Positions 17,115-24,557 of a stretch of DNA of 64,000 bases are shown one piece after another. The stretch lies in the NCBI RefSeq assembly GCF_039537585.1, contig NZ_BAABAU010000005.1, forward strand, positions 62,334 through 126,333, in the 5' to 3' direction. This DNA comes from Frondihabitans peucedani (lineage in GTDB: Bacteria; Actinomycetota; Actinomycetes; Actinomycetales; Microbacteriaceae). The stretch's first letter is position 1. Every line of letters begins with the position of its first letter. The position numbers and the translations under genes are program-made. The notes below the pieces were generated by a model. The model did no database searches. It saw only the letters and a program-made list of their open reading frames with translations, and was not told where the DNA came from.

Positions 17115-18200
17115 TCATCCGCCGATCGCGCTCATGGAGCGGTCCGGCTGGACGAAGCCGGCGTCGTTCATGCTGTGGCCCTTCGGCTTCGCCCACATGG
17201 CCTCGCGCCAGCGGTCGGCCACGTCGAGGTCGGTCGCGCCGCCGCGGAGGAGCCCGCGGAGGTCGAACTCGGTGTGCGAGAAGAGGCAGCTGCGGACGCT
17301 GCCCTCGGCCGTGAGGCGCGTGCGGCGGCAGTCGGCGCAGAACGGCTCGGTGACGGAGGCGATGATGCCGACCGTCCCGTGGAGCCGGGCGTCGTCGCCG
17401 GTGCGCCCGGTCGCGACGAAGCGCTCGGCCGGCGCGCCGTCGCGGGGCTCGACCGCGAGCGCGAGGTCGAAGCGGTCGGACAGCAGCTCGCGGACGCGGG
17501 CGGCCGTCACCATCGAGTCGCGGCTCCAGGTGTGGTCGGCGTCGAGGGCCATCTGCTCGATGAAGCGGAGCTCGTGCCCGCGCTCGAGCGCCCAGGCGAG
17601 GAGGTCGGGCGCCTCGTGGTCGTTGACGCCCGGCAGGAGGACCGCGTTGATCTTGACCGGCCCGAGGCCGTGCGCCGCAGCGGCGTCGACGCCGGCGATG
17701 ACGCGGTTGAGGAACGGGCGCCGGGTCACCTTCATGAAGGTCTCGGCGTGGAGCGAGTCGAGCGAGACGTTGACCCGGTCGAGGCCGGCAGCGGCGAGCC
17801 GCTCGGCGCGCTCGGCGAGGCCGATGGCGTTGGTGGTCAGGGAGATCTCCGGGCGCGGCTCGAGTGCCGCGCAGCGCTCGATGATCTCGACGAGGTCGCG
17901 CCGGAGGAGCGGCTCGCCGCCGGTGAAGCGCACCTGCCGGATGCCGAGGTCGCGCACTCCGATGGTGACCAGCCGCACGATCTCGTCGGCCGTCAGCGCC
18001 TGGTCTCGGGGGAGCGAGGGCAGGCCCTCGGCCGGCATGCAGTACGTGCAGCGGAGGTTGCAGACGTCGGTGAGCGAGACGCGGAGGTCGGTCGCCTCGC
18101 GGCCCAGCGGGTCGATCAGGCCGGCCGCTGCCGAGGGCCGAGGAGGGAGCGCGGGATCCGCTCGTCCTGGAAGGGTGGGGATGCCCAGCGAGACCGTCAT
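17115..18200 (-). CDS. moaA: GTP 3',8-cyclase MoaA
   Basis: 361 residues, radical-SAM enzyme that with MoaC converts GTP to cyclic pyranopterin monophosphate, the first step of molybdenum-cofactor synthesis. The SAM-cluster motif CNLRCTYCMP lies near residue 43. FTGGEPLLRRDL, LTTNAIGL and NVSLDSL follow. The C-terminal cluster CADCRRTRLTAEGSVRSCLF has the expected three cysteines. ATG at 18200 has a TACTCT box six bases upstream (18207-18212, minus), arguing for a leaderless transcript. Longer in-frame extensions lack homology. Confidence 0.97.
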   Translation of the reverse strand: MTVSLGIPTLPGRADPALPPRPSAAAGLIDPLGREATDLRVSLTDVCNLRCTYCMPAEGLPSLPRDQALTADEIVRLVTIGVRDLGIRQVRFTGGEPLLRRDLVEIIERCAALEPRPEISLTTNAIGLAERAERLAAAGLDRVNVSLDSLHAETFMKVTRRPFLNRVIAGVDAAAAHGLGPVKINAVLLPGVNDHEAPDLLAWALERGHELRFIEQMALDADHTWSRDSMVTAARVRELLSDRFDLALAVEPRDGAPAERFVATGRTGDDARLHGTVGIIASVTEPFCADCRRTRLTAEGSVRSCLFSHTEFDLRGLLRGGATDLDVADRWREAMWAKPKGHSMNDAGFVQPDRSMSAIGG

Positions 18201-18206
18201 GTCTCG

Positions 18207-18212
18207 AGAGTA
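18207..18212 (-). promoter_or_regulatory. -10 box TACTCT for leaderless moaA
   Basis: On the minus strand TACTCT ends six bases before the moaA ATG at 18200. If this is the main promoter, the inverted repeat at 18286-18358 lies outside the moaA message. Confidence 0.55.
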
Positions 18213-18285
18213 ATCGCAGCTGTCTGCGACAGCACCCGGGGACCGCAGCACGGGTTGTCTGCTGCGGGCCTCCGAGGCCGCGCTG

Positions 18286-18358
18286 ATCCGGTGGTGCGTT
18301 CCGGCTTCGGGTCTCTCGCCGGACGGAGAGGGGCGGCGCCCTTCGGGAGGCACCGGAT
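18286..18358. repeat. Inverted repeat ATCCGGTG/CACCGGAT enclosing smaller hairpins
   Basis: Perfect 8-bp arms (18286-18293, 18351-18358) enclose 57 bp with further pairings, including CCCTTCGGG and CCGGC/GCCGG on the plus strand and CTCTC/GAGAG. It lies downstream of the HTH-TOBE gene and upstream of the moaA promoter. It may be a terminator, an attenuator or a structured RNA. A molybdenum-cofactor riboswitch was considered but its consensus could not be matched with certainty. Confidence 0.4.
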
Positions 18359-18417
18359 ATGAGTTCGAAGCCCTCGGCGGATCGGATTGGCCCGAGGTGA
18401 GAATTCCTCCTGGCGCT

Positions 18418-18819
18418 CTACGACGCCGGAGGCGTCTCGATGACGACCATCGTCGCCTTGACGACGGCCACGGCCTCCGAGCCGAGCTCGATGCCGAGCT
18501 CTCGGACCGCCTCGGTGCTCATCAGCGAGACCACCCGGAACGGTCCGCACTGCAGCTCGACCTGCGACATCACGGTGTCGCTCGTGATGCCGGTCACGAG
18601 GCCCGTGAAGCGGTTGCGCGCCGAGCTGGCCTTGCCGTCGGGGTCGCCGGGCAGGACGGCGTTCCTCCGCGCCAGTCGGGCGAGAGCGAGCCCGTCGACG
18701 ACGGTGCGGCCGGAGGCGTTCTTGGAGCTCTCGAGGACGCCGTTGTCGATCCAGCGCCGCACGGTGTCGTCGCTGACCCCGAGGTAGCGGGCGGCTTCCG
18801 GGACCCTGATCTGCGGCAT
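18418..18819 (-). CDS. HTH (excisionase/MerR-type) plus TOBE/Mop domain protein, molybdate-responsive
   Basis: 133 residues. The N-terminus (RVPEAARYLGVSDDTVRRWIDNG, about residues 5-27) is an excisionase-like helix-turn-helix. Residues about 66-130 (SARNRFTGLVTGITSD, VMSQVELQCGPFRVVSLMS, VAVVKATMVVIETP) form a TOBE/molybdopterin-binding (Mop) domain, which binds molybdate or tungstate oxyanions. It is therefore probably a small molybdate-sensing DNA-binding protein or storage protein. The location just upstream of moaA-moaD, pointing the same way, makes it a candidate regulator of cofactor synthesis. A TAGGGT box six bases before the ATG suggests a leaderless mRNA. Confidence 0.88.
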   Translation of the reverse strand: MPQIRVPEAARYLGVSDDTVRRWIDNGVLESSKNASGRTVVDGLALARLARRNAVLPGDPDGKASSARNRFTGLVTGITSDTVMSQVELQCGPFRVVSLMSTEAVRELGIELGSEAVAVVKATMVVIETPPAS

Positions 18820-18825
18820 GGCTGA

Positions 18826-18831
18826 ACCCTA
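18826..18831 (-). promoter_or_regulatory. -10 box TAGGGT for leaderless HTH-TOBE gene
   Basis: Minus-strand TAGGGT ends six bases before the ATG at 18819 and overlaps the TAG stop of the upstream glycosyltransferase gene, so the regulator can be expressed separately from it. Confidence 0.5.
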
Positions 18832-20256
18832 CTGCGACGCGGGAGGCGCGATGCGGGCCGGCCGCCCCGAGAGCAGGAGCCACTCGTCTCTGGCGCGCAC
18901 CCGCATCCTGCCCCACCAGCCCGGACCGGAGCGGTGGATGCTCACGATCACGATGATCGCCAGCGCGACGCCGAGCGTCGAGGCCCGCACGTAGGCGTAC
19001 GGCCAGAACTGCCGGATCGAGATCGCCAGGGCGAGGCCGAGCCACTCCCATCGGCCGGTCATCGCCACGAACGGGATCAGCAGCAGCGCGTACCAGGGGT
19101 ACCGCGGACTCAGGACGAACAGGAACGCGCCGATCATCACGAGCTGGCCGAGCCAGGGGGATCGCGGATCGGTGGTCCGCCAGACGACGACGGCGACGGC
19201 CAGCAGGATCAGCACCGCCACCACGGTCGTCGCTTTTCCGTGCACGAAGAGGAATACCAGGGCGAACCGCGAACCGTCGTCGACGCCCTCCTCCTGGAGG
19301 TAGCCGGGCAGGTAGCCGAGGACCTTCGGTCCCGTCGTGAGGAGGTAGGGCACATAGAGCAGCACGAACGCCCCGATCGAGGCGGCGACGACGGGAAGCG
19401 GGCGCTTCCGGAGGAGCGCGGGGGCCGTGACGACAGGCAGCAGCTTGACGGCGATCGCGGCTCCGAGCGCCACCCCGCCGAGCCACCGCCGCTCGCTCGC
19501 CACGAGGGCCGTCGCACCGAGTGCCAGGGCGGCCCCCAGGAGGTCGACGTGCGAGTTCGTGACGCCCTCGGACGCGACGAGCGGACACCAGGCCCAGAGC
19601 GCCGCCCACCGCACGTCGAGGCGCCGTCTGCGGAGCAGGATCACGAGCAGGACCGTCACGCCGAGGCTGAGGACGAGCCCGGCGGCCTGGAGCGGCCAGT
19701 ACGTCGCGTCGACCGGGACGACGGCGCGGACGGCTGCGAAGTAGAGCTCCGCCGCAGCCGGGTAGATGGTGTTGACGCTCGGCCGGTTGATGGTCGTGCA
19801 GAGCACCCGGTGGGTGCCGTAGTCGTGCGTCCTCATGACGCGGGTGCCCTCGCAGGTCTTCGTGCCCTTCGCGGTCTCGACCGCGTCGGGGAACAGCCAC
19901 TCCGGCCGCAGCGACTCGGTCGCGCGGGAGTTCGGGGTGTGCACGTAGGGCGAGACGCCGGCGTTCTGGACGATGCCGTCCCAGGCGTAGCGAGCCGAGT
20001 CGGTGCTCGTGTTCGGGGGGCCGACGATGGCCGCGCCGCCGATCAGGGCGGCCCCGATCAGGACGACGACGGTCGCCTTCTCGGCCGGGACGCGGCGGAG
20101 CAGCAGGAACGCGCCGATGAACAGCAGCCAGCAGACCACCGTCCACGCCTGGAAGCTGTGCCCGACACCCGGGAGCGAGAACCCGAGCGCGCTGACGCCC
20201 CAGCCGATGGTCAGGGCGAGGACGGTCGCGCCGAGGAGGCCGAGGAAGGTGCGCAC
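18829..20256 (-). CDS. GT87-like (DUF2029) polytopic mannosyltransferase-type membrane protein
   Basis: 475 residues, about eleven hydrophobic segments. After the first segments comes a long external loop with STDSARYAWDGIVQNAGVSPY, the acidic motif of GT-C enzymes, then INRPSVNTIYPAAAELYF. Family members transfer mannose or related sugars from polyprenyl phosphate. The GTG start at 20256 places RTFLGLLGATVLALTIGWG at the N-terminus; upstream in-frame sequence is not membrane-like. It faces the Moco oxidoreductase divergently. The presence of a GT2, a DUF2064 transferase and an epimerase nearby suggests a common envelope-glycan or lipid task. Confidence 0.82.
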   Translation of the reverse strand: MRTFLGLLGATVLALTIGWGVSALGFSLPGVGHSFQAWTVVCWLLFIGAFLLLRRVPAEKATVVVLIGAALIGGAAIVGPPNTSTDSARYAWDGIVQNAGVSPYVHTPNSRATESLRPEWLFPDAVETAKGTKTCEGTRVMRTHDYGTHRVLCTTINRPSVNTIYPAAAELYFAAVRAVVPVDATYWPLQAAGLVLSLGVTVLLVILLRRRRLDVRWAALWAWCPLVASEGVTNSHVDLLGAALALGATALVASERRWLGGVALGAAIAVKLLPVVTAPALLRKRPLPVVAASIGAFVLLYVPYLLTTGPKVLGYLPGYLQEEGVDDGSRFALVFLFVHGKATTVVAVLILLAVAVVVWRTTDPRSPWLGQLVMIGAFLFVLSPRYPWYALLLIPFVAMTGRWEWLGLALAISIRQFWPYAYVRASTLGVALAIIVIVSIHRSGPGWWGRMRVRARDEWLLLSGRPARIAPPASQ

Positions 20257-20362
20257 CCGCCCACTCTGCCCGAACCGGGAGCGGTTCCGGTCCGAACTCC
20301 TTCCGCGACCGTGACATCCGGGCCCCCCGAAAGGGCGTTTCGGCCCACTCGGCGCCCGATCG

Positions 20363-21646
20363 ATGGTGAGATACAGCATGCGCGAAGTGATGTACGGACT
20401 CAGACGCTCCGTGACGTCTCCGAATCGCAACGCCCGGAGCGCGGTCGTCCTCGGCCGGCTGCTCGGTCTCGCCTTCGTGGTCTGCCTCGGCACGGGGCTC
20501 TACAGCCACTTCCTGCAGGAGCCCGCCTCCTGGATGAGCTTCCCGACGCGCCCGGTCTCGCTCTACAAGTGGACCCAGGGCCTCCACATCACCGCGGGGA
20601 TCGCCTGCTTCCCGCTGCTGTTCGGCAAGCTCTACGCAGTGTTCCCGCAGCTGTTCAAGTGGCCGCCGATCGAGCGGCCCGTGCAGATCCTGGAGCGGGC
20701 GTCGATCGCCCTGTTCGTCGCGGCCTCGCTGGTGCAGATCTTCACCGGTCTCCTCAACACCTTCCAGTACTACCCGTGGCCGTTCCCGTTCAAGCAGGTG
20801 CACTACGCGCTGTCGTACGTGATCATCGGCTCGCTCGCCGTGCACATCGGCGTCAAGCTGCCGATCATCGCCCGCTACTGGCGGGCCCGCGACAGCTACG
20901 ACGCCGAGGGGCGGTTCGTCGCCGACGCGGACCTCGTCCCCGACGAGCTGCCCAACGAGGTCCCCGCGGCAGGCTCGGCGCGGCCCGTGCCGAAGGGGTT
21001 CGTCGGGCGGATCTTCGACTGGATCGACCGCACCCCCGACGTCGAGCCGGTCTCGTCGCGCCGCGGCTTCTTCGCCGGTGTCGCCGTCACGGCCGGAGCC
21101 GTCGTCGCCGTGACCGCCGGCCAGTCGTTCCGCCCGCTCGACGCCCTCAACGTCTTCGCGCCGCGCAAGATGGGCCTCGGCGCGAACGACCTCCCGGTCA
21201 ACCGCACGGCCGCCGCGGCGCAGGTGCTCGAGACCGCCACCGACCCCGGCTGGGCGCTCACGGTCTCGCGCGGGTCCTCGAGCCGCACGTTCTCCGTCTC
21301 GGAGCTGATGGCCCTGCCGCAGCACGAGGCCGAGCTGCCGATCGCCTGCGTCGAGGGCTGGAGCCAGCTCGCGCACTGGAAGGGCCCGAGGCTCCGCGAC
21401 GTCGTCGAGGCGGTCGGCGGCACGAGCAGCGAGTCGCTCCGGATCACCAGCCTCGAGAAGAAGGGCGGCTACCGGGTGACTCTGATGGGCGCCGAGTACG
21501 TGCGCGACGAGAACACGCTGATCGCGCTGCACCTGAACGGCTCGCGGCTCGACATCGAGCACGGCTTCCCCGCGCGGATGATCGCGCCCGGGCGCCCCGG
21601 AGTCCTCCAGACGAAATGGCTGAGCTCGCTCGAGGTGCTCTCGTGA
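20363..21646 (+). CDS. Membrane-anchored molybdopterin-dependent oxidoreductase (sulfite-oxidase/YedY fold)
   Basis: 427 residues. Residues about 27-180 contain four hydrophobic segments of cytochrome b561-like character with several His residues. SSRRGFFAGVAVTAGAVVAV (about 231-250) is a twin-arginine motif followed by a fifth membrane segment. Residues about 280-425 are the oxidoreductase molybdopterin domain, with LPIACVEGWSQ holding the predicted molybdenum-ligand Cys329. This five-segment layout, four inserted by Sec and the last by Tat, is described for Streptomyces SCO3746-type proteins. Substrate unknown. ATG at 20378 is an alternative start. Its cofactor would come from the surrounding moa/moe genes. 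Confidence 0.87.
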   Translation: MVRYSMREVMYGLRRSVTSPNRNARSAVVLGRLLGLAFVVCLGTGLYSHFLQEPASWMSFPTRPVSLYKWTQGLHITAGIACFPLLFGKLYAVFPQLFKWPPIERPVQILERASIALFVAASLVQIFTGLLNTFQYYPWPFPFKQVHYALSYVIIGSLAVHIGVKLPIIARYWRARDSYDAEGRFVADADLVPDELPNEVPAAGSARPVPKGFVGRIFDWIDRTPDVEPVSSRRGFFAGVAVTAGAVVAVTAGQSFRPLDALNVFAPRKMGLGANDLPVNRTAAAAQVLETATDPGWALTVSRGSSSRTFSVSELMALPQHEAELPIACVEGWSQLAHWKGPRLRDVVEAVGGTSSESLRITSLEKKGGYRVTLMGAEYVRDENTLIALHLNGSRLDIEHGFPARMIAPGRPGVLQTKWLSSLEVLS

Positions 21647-22086
21647 GGGCCGCGCGCATCACCCTGGTGGCGGTGGGAGCCCTCGCGATCCTGCTCGGCG
21701 CCTGGGTGATGGTCGACACGGTGCGCCCCAAGAGCATCTGGGGGCTGGTCACCTGGCTGATCGCGGCCGTGATCCTGCACGACGGGATCATCTCGCCGGT
21801 CGTCGTGGCGATCAGCGTCGCGATGAGGCGGGCGGGGCGCAGGATCCCGGCGGCCGTCCTCGCCATCGTCCAGGCCGGCGTGCTGGTCGGCGTCGTCTTC
21901 ACCCTGATCGTCGTGCCCGAGATCATCCGCAAGGCGAAGGTGCCGAAGAACGACACCGTGCTGCCGTTCGACTACGCGGCGAGGCTCGGGCTGCTCTGGC
22001 TGGCCGTCGCCGTGGTCACCGCGCTGGTCGTGGTGGTGTACCTCCGGGTGCGGGCGCGGCGCGCTGCCGTCGCCGCTGCTGCCTGA
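21643..22086 (+). CDS. Small four-segment membrane protein coupled to the Moco oxidoreductase
   Basis: 147 residues. GTG at 21643 overlaps the oxidoreductase stop (GTGA), indicating translational coupling. Four hydrophobic segments are visible: ITLVAVGALAILLGAWVMV, TWLIAAVILHDGIISPVVVAI, AVLAIVQAGVLVGVVFTLIV and LLWLAVAVVTALVVVVYL. The last is followed by an arginine-rich tail. The function is unknown; it may be an assembly or electron-transfer partner of the oxidoreductase. No cofactor motif is seen apart from one His (ILHDG). Confidence 0.82.
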   Translation: MRAARITLVAVGALAILLGAWVMVDTVRPKSIWGLVTWLIAAVILHDGIISPVVVAISVAMRRAGRRIPAAVLAIVQAGVLVGVVFTLIVVPEIIRKAKVPKNDTVLPFDYAARLGLLWLAVAVVTALVVVVYLRVRARRAAVAAAA

Positions 22087-22129
22087 GGCGTGATGCCCGC
22101 CGCCTGACGCTCCTCCGCGGGAGTGCGGG

Positions 22130-22203
22130 CTGCCGCGCAACGTCTGGCGGACTGGGCGCCCTGCCGCGGCAGGGTGGATCGTCCGTGAGACGTTGCGCGG
22201 CAG
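22130..22203. terminator. 74-bp symmetrical nested palindrome between convergent genes
   Basis: Outer arms CTGCCGCGCAACGTCT (22130-22145) and its exact complement (22188-22203) flank a perfect 16-bp palindrome CCCTGCCGCGGCAGGG (22159-22174), with exactly 13 bases on each side. It lies between the stops of two convergent genes, so a bidirectional rho-independent-like terminator is the simplest reading. There is no T-tract. Confidence 0.65.
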
Positions 22204-22216
22204 GAGCGGGCTGCGG

Positions 22217-22897
22217 CTAGCGGTGAGCGGCGACGAGACGGCAGAACACGCGGCCGTCGACACGCCAGACCTGGTCGAGCCGGAGCCCCGCGGCCTCGGC
22301 GTGACGCTCGAGGGCGGTCGCGCCGACCTCGGCCCAGGGGAACGTCGACGACGTCCGGCCGTCCTCGTCGACGATGCGCGCGGTGAACGCCTCGTCGGCC
22401 TCGTCGTCGGGCCGGGTCTCGACGAGCACGGCGCCGCGCGGCGACAGGAGCTCGGCGCAGCGCTCGAGGAGGGCACGGGGGTCGCCGCCGATCCCGATGT
22501 TGCCGTCGATCAGGAGCGCGGTCTTCCAGTGGCCCTCGCGGGGGAGGCGCTCGAAGACGCTCCGGGCCAGGACGGGGAGCCCCGCACGACGGGCGACGTT
22601 GACCGCCGCACGGGAGACGTCGACGCCGAGGCTCACGAAGCCGAGGTCGATCGAGGCGGCGACCATGCGTCCGGGGCCGCAGCCGATGTCGAGCACCGGC
22701 CCCGATTCGCCGGCCAGGATCGCGCGATCGACGTCGTCCGCCTCGGCCATCCAGCGGCCGAGGTCGTACCCGCTCCGGGGGCGTCCCTGGTCGCGGACGA
22801 GCGTCAGGCGACCCTCGCGACGGAGAGCGTGCGCGTAGGGCTCGGAACCGCCCGACCCGAAGGTCGCGGTCTGGGGGCGGGAGGCGAGATCGGTCAC
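22217..22897 (-). CDS. Class I SAM-dependent methyltransferase
   Basis: About 226 residues from GTG at 22897. A longer form from ATG at 23029 (270 residues) is possible but its extra N-terminus is low-complexity. The Rossmann SAM motif is VLDIGCGPGRMVAA, followed by SLGVDVSRAAVNVARR (motif II) and TALLIDGNIGIGGDP. It methylates an unknown small molecule or glycan. It is last in the minus-strand set with the DUF2064 transferase, GT2 and epimerase, an association seen in other actinobacteria beside Moco oxidoreductases like the one at 20363; the pathway is not characterised as far as I know. Confidence 0.85.
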   Translation of the reverse strand: MTDLASRPQTATFGSGGSEPYAHALRREGRLTLVRDQGRPRSGYDLGRWMAEADDVDRAILAGESGPVLDIGCGPGRMVAASIDLGFVSLGVDVSRAAVNVARRAGLPVLARSVFERLPREGHWKTALLIDGNIGIGGDPRALLERCAELLSPRGAVLVETRPDDEADEAFTARIVDEDGRTSSTFPWAEVGATALERHAEAAGLRLDQVWRVDGRVFCRLVAAHR

Positions 22898-23066
22898 GTG
22901 TGATGGTTCGGAGCCGAGGGGGTCGCGGTTGCCCTCGAGCGGCAGGAAGACGGGCGACGAAGGGGGCACCACCCGAGGGTACGAACGATTCGCCCCGCGT
23001 GGTCGGCTGACACAGTGCTCATCCGGCACATCTCGCGCATTCCGGCCTTTTCGCGGGTCTGCCGGC

Positions 23067-23729
23067 TCACGCCGAGGCAGGCGCGGGCGCGGGCGCCGAC
23101 GCGGGCGGCCGCAGCACCTCGAAGTCGGCCAGCGTCCGGGCGAAGCGGGAGTCGGGCGCGATCCTGGCCACGGTCCGGGCGTCCTCGATCGTGTCGACGT
23201 CGGTCAGCTCGGGCAGGAAGTCGACCTCGATGCCTGCTCTCGCCAGCCGGTTGAGCTGGTGGTTGCCGGTGTCGGCCTGCGACATCGGGACTCCGCGGAC
23301 GAGGTCGCCGCTCGGGTTCCGGAGCGCGAGCGCCCAGTAGCCGCCGTCGTCGGCCGGCCCGAACCACGCGTCGACGCCCGAGGGCCACTCGTCGAACACG
23401 GGCGCCAGGATGTCGGCGGTCAGCTGCGGCGTGTCCATCCCGACGAGCACGAGCGGCTCGTCGACGAGGTCGAAGACGGCGCCGAGACGCTCGTCGAGAC
23501 CTCCCTCGACCTGGTGCACGACCTCGAAGCCCTCGGCGTCGGCGGGCGGGGTGGTTCCGTCGAAGAGCAGGATCCTCCGGCTCGCCGGCAGCGGACGCAC
23601 GGCCTCGAGAGTGTCGGAGAGGCTGGCGGAGGCGACGAGTGCCGCCTGCTCCAGGGTCAGGGGCGGGTGCAGCCTCGTCTTGACCTTCCCGGGCAGGCAC
23701 TCCTTGGCGATCACCACGAGCGTCGTCAT
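23067..23729 (-). CDS. DUF2064 / TIGR04282-type glycosyltransferase-like protein
   Basis: 220 residues, GT-A nucleotidyl/glycosyl-transferase fold. Typical motifs are VVIAKECLPGKVKTRLHPPLT (sugar-nucleotide loop), VLVGMDTPQLT and FGPADDGGYWALALR. The C-terminus ends in a Pro/Ala/Ser tail (PASAPAPAPASA) outside the fold. The family was originally noted beside radical-SAM/selenoprotein genes, but none is present here. Its ATG overlaps the end of the GT2 gene by four bases (23726-23729), so the two are translationally coupled. Confidence 0.87.
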   Translation of the reverse strand: MTTLVVIAKECLPGKVKTRLHPPLTLEQAALVASASLSDTLEAVRPLPASRRILLFDGTTPPADAEGFEVVHQVEGGLDERLGAVFDLVDEPLVLVGMDTPQLTADILAPVFDEWPSGVDAWFGPADDGGYWALALRNPSGDLVRGVPMSQADTGNHQLNRLARAGIEVDFLPELTDVDTIEDARTVARIAPDSRFARTLADFEVLRPPASAPAPAPASA

Positions 23730-24472
23730 CGGGTCACCGCCTCGTCGCTCGCGGAGGAGTCGGGCGAGCCTGGCACGGTGGGCACGGTGGACGTGTCTCT
23801 GCCGGTCGGCGACGCCGCACGGAGGAGCGCCGACATGTCCTGGATCGCGCGGATCGTCCCTCGCAGCGTCCCGGTCACCTTGCTCTTGCCGATCCGCGGC
23901 GTGTACGGGGTGTCGAGCTCGCGGATGCGGAAGCCGCTCTCCGACCCGCGGAGGACCATCTCGAGGGGGTAGCCGCTCCGCCGATCCTGCAGGTCGAGCG
24001 CGAGGAGGTCGGCGCGGCGGGCTGCGCGCATCGGGCCGAGGTCGTGGAGGCGGACTCCGGAGGCGCGGCGCATGAGCCGGGCGAGGACGAGGTTGGCGAT
24101 GCGCGCGTGGATCGGCCAGGCGCCGCGGACCGTGGGGCGGCGTCGGCCGAGGGTGAGCTCGACCTCGCCGGCGGCGACGGGTGCGACGAGGAGGGGCAGA
24201 TCCTGCGGGTCCATCGAGGCGTCGGCGTCGCAGAACGCGACGATGTCGGCGGTGGCCGCCAGGAGGCCGGCGTGGGCCGCGGCACCGAACCCGCGGCGCG
24301 ACTCGCTGACGACGGTCGCGCCGAGACCGCGGGCGACCTCCGCCGACCGGTCGGTCGAGCCGTTGTCGACGACGATGGCGCGGTAGCCCTCGGGCAGGCG
24401 GCCGAGGATCCAGGGGAGCGCCTGCTCTTCATCGAGGCAGGGCAGGATCACGTCGACGACGGTGGTGCTCAT
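23726..24472 (-). CDS. Family 2 glycosyltransferase (DPM1/UgtP-like GT-A)
   Basis: 248 residues, soluble. Motifs are VDVILPCLDEEQALPWIL, VVDNGSTDRS, the metal-binding FCDADASMDP (DxD) and RSGYPLEMVLRGSESGFRIRELDTPY. It should transfer a sugar from a nucleotide donor, possibly to polyprenyl phosphate to feed the GT-C membrane enzymes nearby; this is inference. It is followed by the DUF2064 gene with an ATGA overlap. A TAAACT box at 24543-24548 on the minus strand may give this pair its own promoter. Confidence 0.88.
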   Translation of the reverse strand: MSTTVVDVILPCLDEEQALPWILGRLPEGYRAIVVDNGSTDRSAEVARGLGATVVSESRRGFGAAAHAGLLAATADIVAFCDADASMDPQDLPLLVAPVAAGEVELTLGRRRPTVRGAWPIHARIANLVLARLMRRASGVRLHDLGPMRAARRADLLALDLQDRRSGYPLEMVLRGSESGFRIRELDTPYTPRIGKSKVTGTLRGTIRAIQDMSALLRAASPTGRDTSTVPTVPGSPDSSASDEAVTR

Positions 24473-24542
24473 GGTGACTCCGGTTCTCGGGCGACCCCAG
24501 ACGGTGCCCTGCCAGGTGTTCGGAGCCGAGGCGCCGGGGGTG

Positions 24543-24548
24543 AGTTTA
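24543..24548 (-). promoter_or_regulatory. Possible -10 box TAAACT upstream of GT2-DUF2064 genes
   Basis: Minus-strand TAAACT in the 85-bp gap after the epimerase stop, about 70 bases before the GT2 ATG. This AT-rich hexamer stands out in GC-rich sequence. No convincing -35 box was identified. Confidence 0.35.
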
Positions 24549-24557
24549 GGACGGTCG

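Noticed and set aside
18286-18358. Molybdenum-cofactor riboswitch upstream of moaA
   Set aside because: The position and P1-like arms are suggestive, but I could not match the conserved core from memory, and a leaderless promoter lies between the element and moaA. Recorded only as an inverted repeat.
22898-23029. Methyltransferase start at ATG 23029
   Set aside because: The extra 44 residues are Pro/Ser/Arg-rich without family features. GTG 22897 is preferred, though not proven.
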